Of a stretch of DNA of 64,000 nt, positions 62,111 through 64,000 are shown one piece after another; the first letter of the stretch is position 1, and each line of letters opens with the position of its first letter. Below the pieces are notes generated by a model. The model was not told the DNA's origin. It made no database searches and saw nothing but the letters and a program-made list of their open reading frames with translations. This stretch comes from JAVJST01 sp040219295 (lineage in GTDB: Bacteria; Pseudomonadota; Alphaproteobacteria; Rhodospirillales; Casp-alpha2), in the NCBI GenBank assembly GCA_040219295.1, contig JAVJST010000001.1, positions 62,001 through 126,000 of the forward strand. Reading direction: 5' to 3'. A program made the translations under genes and the position numbers.

Positions 62111-63610
62111 CTACTGAGAACCTTCGCGCCGTTTCTTTTCGGCGATCAGATCCTCCTGCAATTGGCTTAGTGCGCGCTGGGCCTGCAACTGACCGTTCGG
62201 GTTGCCCAGGTTGTCGTTGATCGTGTTGATCTGGTGGCGCGCCAGTGTCCAGCGCGTAACGTGGTAGCTATAGTCGACGAGAAACCTGCCGAATTCGATC
62301 GACTTCGACGTGGTGTTGTATGCCAGTGCCCTGCCCTGCTCATGCAAAAGCTCGTAGGCCGCCAGCATCTTGTCACGCATCAGTTCACGGTGATTGGCGA
62401 TATCCGCCGGATCAGCGCCGGCTTCGATCAAACCTTCGATCTTGCCTGCGAGACTCCAGCCCTCCTTGGCGAGAGAGGCAAGGCGCGGATATTGCCGCCA
62501 TACCTCGAACCGTTCGAGGCTCCCGCCCAGAAGTAGACCGAAACTATCCTTCAGGGCATCGAACTCGGCCTCCTCGGCCTCGATGAGCCAGCCCTTTATA
62601 TCCCCGCCACTGGCTGCGAACTGACTCTGCATGCGCCTCAGTTGCGCGTTGATGCGTTCCAGTTCCCGATCTATATGCTGGTCGCTCAATTGCGCCAGAC
62701 GTGCCCGGTGTTCCGCGTCGGATTGATATCCCGAAGGCGAAGGTACCGCGACAAGCCGCAAACCCTGATCCTCCGGCAGAGAAGCCGATTCCTGGGCGGC
62801 GGTTGCGGGAACGACAGCCAAGCTGTCGGGATCGTCGCTCGCCCACGTATATCCCTCGCCGGGTGCCCACGAGTCTCCGGTCCAGAAGGTATTTGGGACG
62901 GCCGGATGTTCCTCGCCCACATGAAGCGGGCGGGTGGCGATGTCGTCCTCGTCGGCGCTGACCCATGTGTGGCCCGAGGCCGGCACCCAAAACCGACCGT
63001 TCCAAACCACATTCGGGTTCAGTTGGTGGGATTCGCCGACATTCAGGGGCCTTGTCGATAGATCGTCCGGATCGTCACTGTTCCAAGTGTAGCCGTCGAG
63101 CGCGAGCCAGGATGAACCATCCCAAACAATGTTCGGATAATCAGGGTGGCCCACCCCGGGCGGCAAGGGTGCGGTTCGCAAATCATTCGGGTCGTTCGTC
63201 ACCCATCCGTAGCCCGGTGACGCTTTCCACCCGGCACCGTCCCAGAACACGTTGTCATAGTCGGGGTGGCCACTGCCGTACGGCGCAGGTGCCGTCGTCA
63301 GATCATTTGGATCGCTACTTGCCCATACGTTTCCGGGGGTTGGTTGCCAACCGCCTGGCACTCGGATCAGATCGGGGTTCGAAGGATGGCGCGTGCCGAC
63401 TTCGGGCGTTTGCGTGTCGTCGAAAGTATCGTTCGCGTCGTCGCCACAATGATTGGTTCCGTCGTGGTCAGTCCAGCAGTCGCCAATGCGAACACCGTCG
63501 ATTGCCCAGGACGGTGAGAACGCCAGTAATGCCGAGAGCAACACGGCGACAAAAGGCCCTGCGACGGATAGCCGCCGACCCAACTCAGGTTGTCTTTCCG
63601 TCGCAACCAT
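62111..63610 (-). CDS. Exported protein with 40-residue tandem repeats and helical tail; function unknown
   Basis: A 499-residue protein. A signal peptide (GPFVAVLLSALLAFSPSWA) is cleaved near residue 36. Residues 87-268 are about 4.5 copies of a 40-residue unit with the pattern xWx4GxxWxSxDPxDLxTxPLxxGxxH, then x5NxxWxG. Trp, Asp and Gly positions are conserved. The last 200 residues are charged and helical, with coiled-coil patches such as DQHIDRELERINAQLRRMQS. Two Cys near the mature start (CWTDHDGTNHC) may form a disulfide. I recognise no family; an acidic repeat could bind calcium or carbohydrate. The gene is divergent from an exported gene of unknown function. The upstream 274-base gap at 61837-62110 holds nothing clear. 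Confidence 0.8.
   Translation of the reverse strand: MVATERQPELGRRLSVAGPFVAVLLSALLAFSPSWAIDGVRIGDCWTDHDGTNHCGDDANDTFDDTQTPEVGTRHPSNPDLIRVPGGWQPTPGNVWASSDPNDLTTAPAPYGSGHPDYDNVFWDGAGWKASPGYGWVTNDPNDLRTAPLPPGVGHPDYPNIVWDGSSWLALDGYTWNSDDPDDLSTRPLNVGESHQLNPNVVWNGRFWVPASGHTWVSADEDDIATRPLHVGEEHPAVPNTFWTGDSWAPGEGYTWASDDPDSLAVVPATAAQESASLPEDQGLRLVAVPSPSGYQSDAEHRARLAQLSDQHIDRELERINAQLRRMQSQFAASGGDIKGWLIEAEEAEFDALKDSFGLLLGGSLERFEVWRQYPRLASLAKEGWSLAGKIEGLIEAGADPADIANHRELMRDKMLAAYELLHEQGRALAYNTTSKSIEFGRFLVDYSYHVTRWTLARHQINTINDNLGNPNGQLQAQRALSQLQEDLIAEKKRREGSQ
62807..63352. repeat. In-frame 120-base coding repeats
   Basis: About 4.5 copies of a 120-base unit encoding the 40-residue repeat, strongly diverged at DNA level but aligned at protein level through DPNDL/DPDDL, GHPDY and xWDG. 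It is gene-internal, not a CRISPR or mobile repeat. Confidence 0.85.
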
Positions 63611-63735
63611 TGGCTCCCCCTCCGCAAAAGTGGGTGCCGAGTATCGGTACGATTATAGAGTCTTCCACGACTTTAGGCGATTCGGCCTTCAGGCTATGAT
63701 TGGACGAGGTCACCGAGGTTGGGGCGTGTAAAGGG

Positions 63736-64000
63736 ATGAGATCGAAGATCTGGTATCCGATTTTGCTTGGGTGCCTTGTCGGCCTTCCTTCTTCCAAGGT
63801 CACCAACGCACAGGACATTGTCGACTGGCGTGAACTCGCGAACGCAACCGGCATGGTTGCCGGCGGCATCAATGCTTGCGGTAACCGGGCGGTGGCCGAA
63901 GGCATCATTACCAGTTTTCGGGCCGAACTCGATTCGGAACCCTTCTCGGAAAGCGACTTACAAGCTATTCGATCCGGTTTTCGAGACGGGCTCGCGAGGG
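63736..64000 (+). CDS. Exported protein of unknown function, 3' end outside window
   Basis: At least 88 codons continue past the right edge. A signal peptide (MRSKIWYPILLGCLVGLPSS) is followed by NAQDIVDWRELANATGMVAG and GINACGNRAVAEGIITSFRA. No family is recognised. A purine-rich AAGGG site precedes the ATG. It is divergent from the repeat protein gene, with 125 bases between, so the two may share control. Both are exported and may act together at the cell surface. Confidence 0.6.
   Translation, partial: MRSKIWYPILLGCLVGLPSSKVTNAQDIVDWRELANATGMVAGGINACGNRAVAEGIITSFRAELDSEPFSESDLQAIRSGFRDGLAR

Noticed and set aside
62807..63352. CRISPR-like periodicity
   Set aside because: 120-base units are coding, diverged at DNA level and have no short identical repeats with spacers.

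Overview
The window reads as chromosomal DNA of a high-G+C alphaproteobacterium. Evidence includes a hopanoid/squalene operon (hpnCDE), an RpoH heat-shock sigma factor, an alphaproteobacterial-size MetG, and a dacC-tmk-holB-metG-tatD-MBL run typical of the class. The gene mix suggests a Rhodospirillales-like lineage, but the order is inferred, not proven. There is no integrase, transposase, CRISPR array or phage module. Nearly all sequence is coding, and the very long antisense frames are codon-bias shadows.

Layout. 1-7106: a formate node, with a two-subunit NAD-linked formate dehydrogenase (fdhA cut by the left edge, fdhB a NuoE-NuoF fusion), a divergent GntR/FCD regulator, and formate-tetrahydrofolate ligase (fhs) behind a palindrome and a hairpin-rich leader. 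7135-12019: a quinone oxidoreductase, an MFS transporter, a DadA-like flavoenzyme and an orphan Tat-exported polyamine-type binding protein. 12146-19617: outer-membrane lipids, with an MlaC-like protein, hpnC, hpnD, hpnE, ispH, a degenerate CDP-alcohol phosphatidyltransferase relative, a second MlaC-like protein and MlaA. 19661-21627: rpoH with a possible leader peptide, then mazG.

21668-27825 is a surface-fibre locus: a large usher-like barrel, three secreted DUF4402-type subunits and a PapD-like chaperone. 27915-35176 is a six-gene envelope operon: O-antigen ligase-like protein, MBOAT acyltransferase, SGNH-like membrane protein, acyl carrier protein, FkbH-type HAD protein and a MaoC-SDR fusion. 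It has the parts list of a Dlt system (ACP, MBOAT, SGNH partner), but with FkbH in place of DltA. I regard it as the best candidate for an undescribed pathway: glycerate-derived or reduced hydroxyacyl decoration of a surface glycan.

35367-43931 is a housekeeping and cell-wall run (MBL hydrolase, tatD, metG, holB, tmk, dacC, rlpA, mltB). 44074-49580 holds a YdcF protein, a SprA-type metallopeptidase, argC, a DUF6644/DUF6152-like pair and a TPR glycosyltransferase. 49822-54935 is a complete branched-chain amino-acid ABC operon with a strong hairpin after the binding-protein gene. 55030-58543 groups oxidative-stress and redox genes (peroxiredoxin of lower G+C, cytochrome c, katG). 58862-61836 carries rpsI, rplM, a DHH phosphoesterase, a transaldolase-family aldolase and tRNA-Glu. 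The right end holds an exported protein with a 40-residue tandem repeat and the start of another exported protein.
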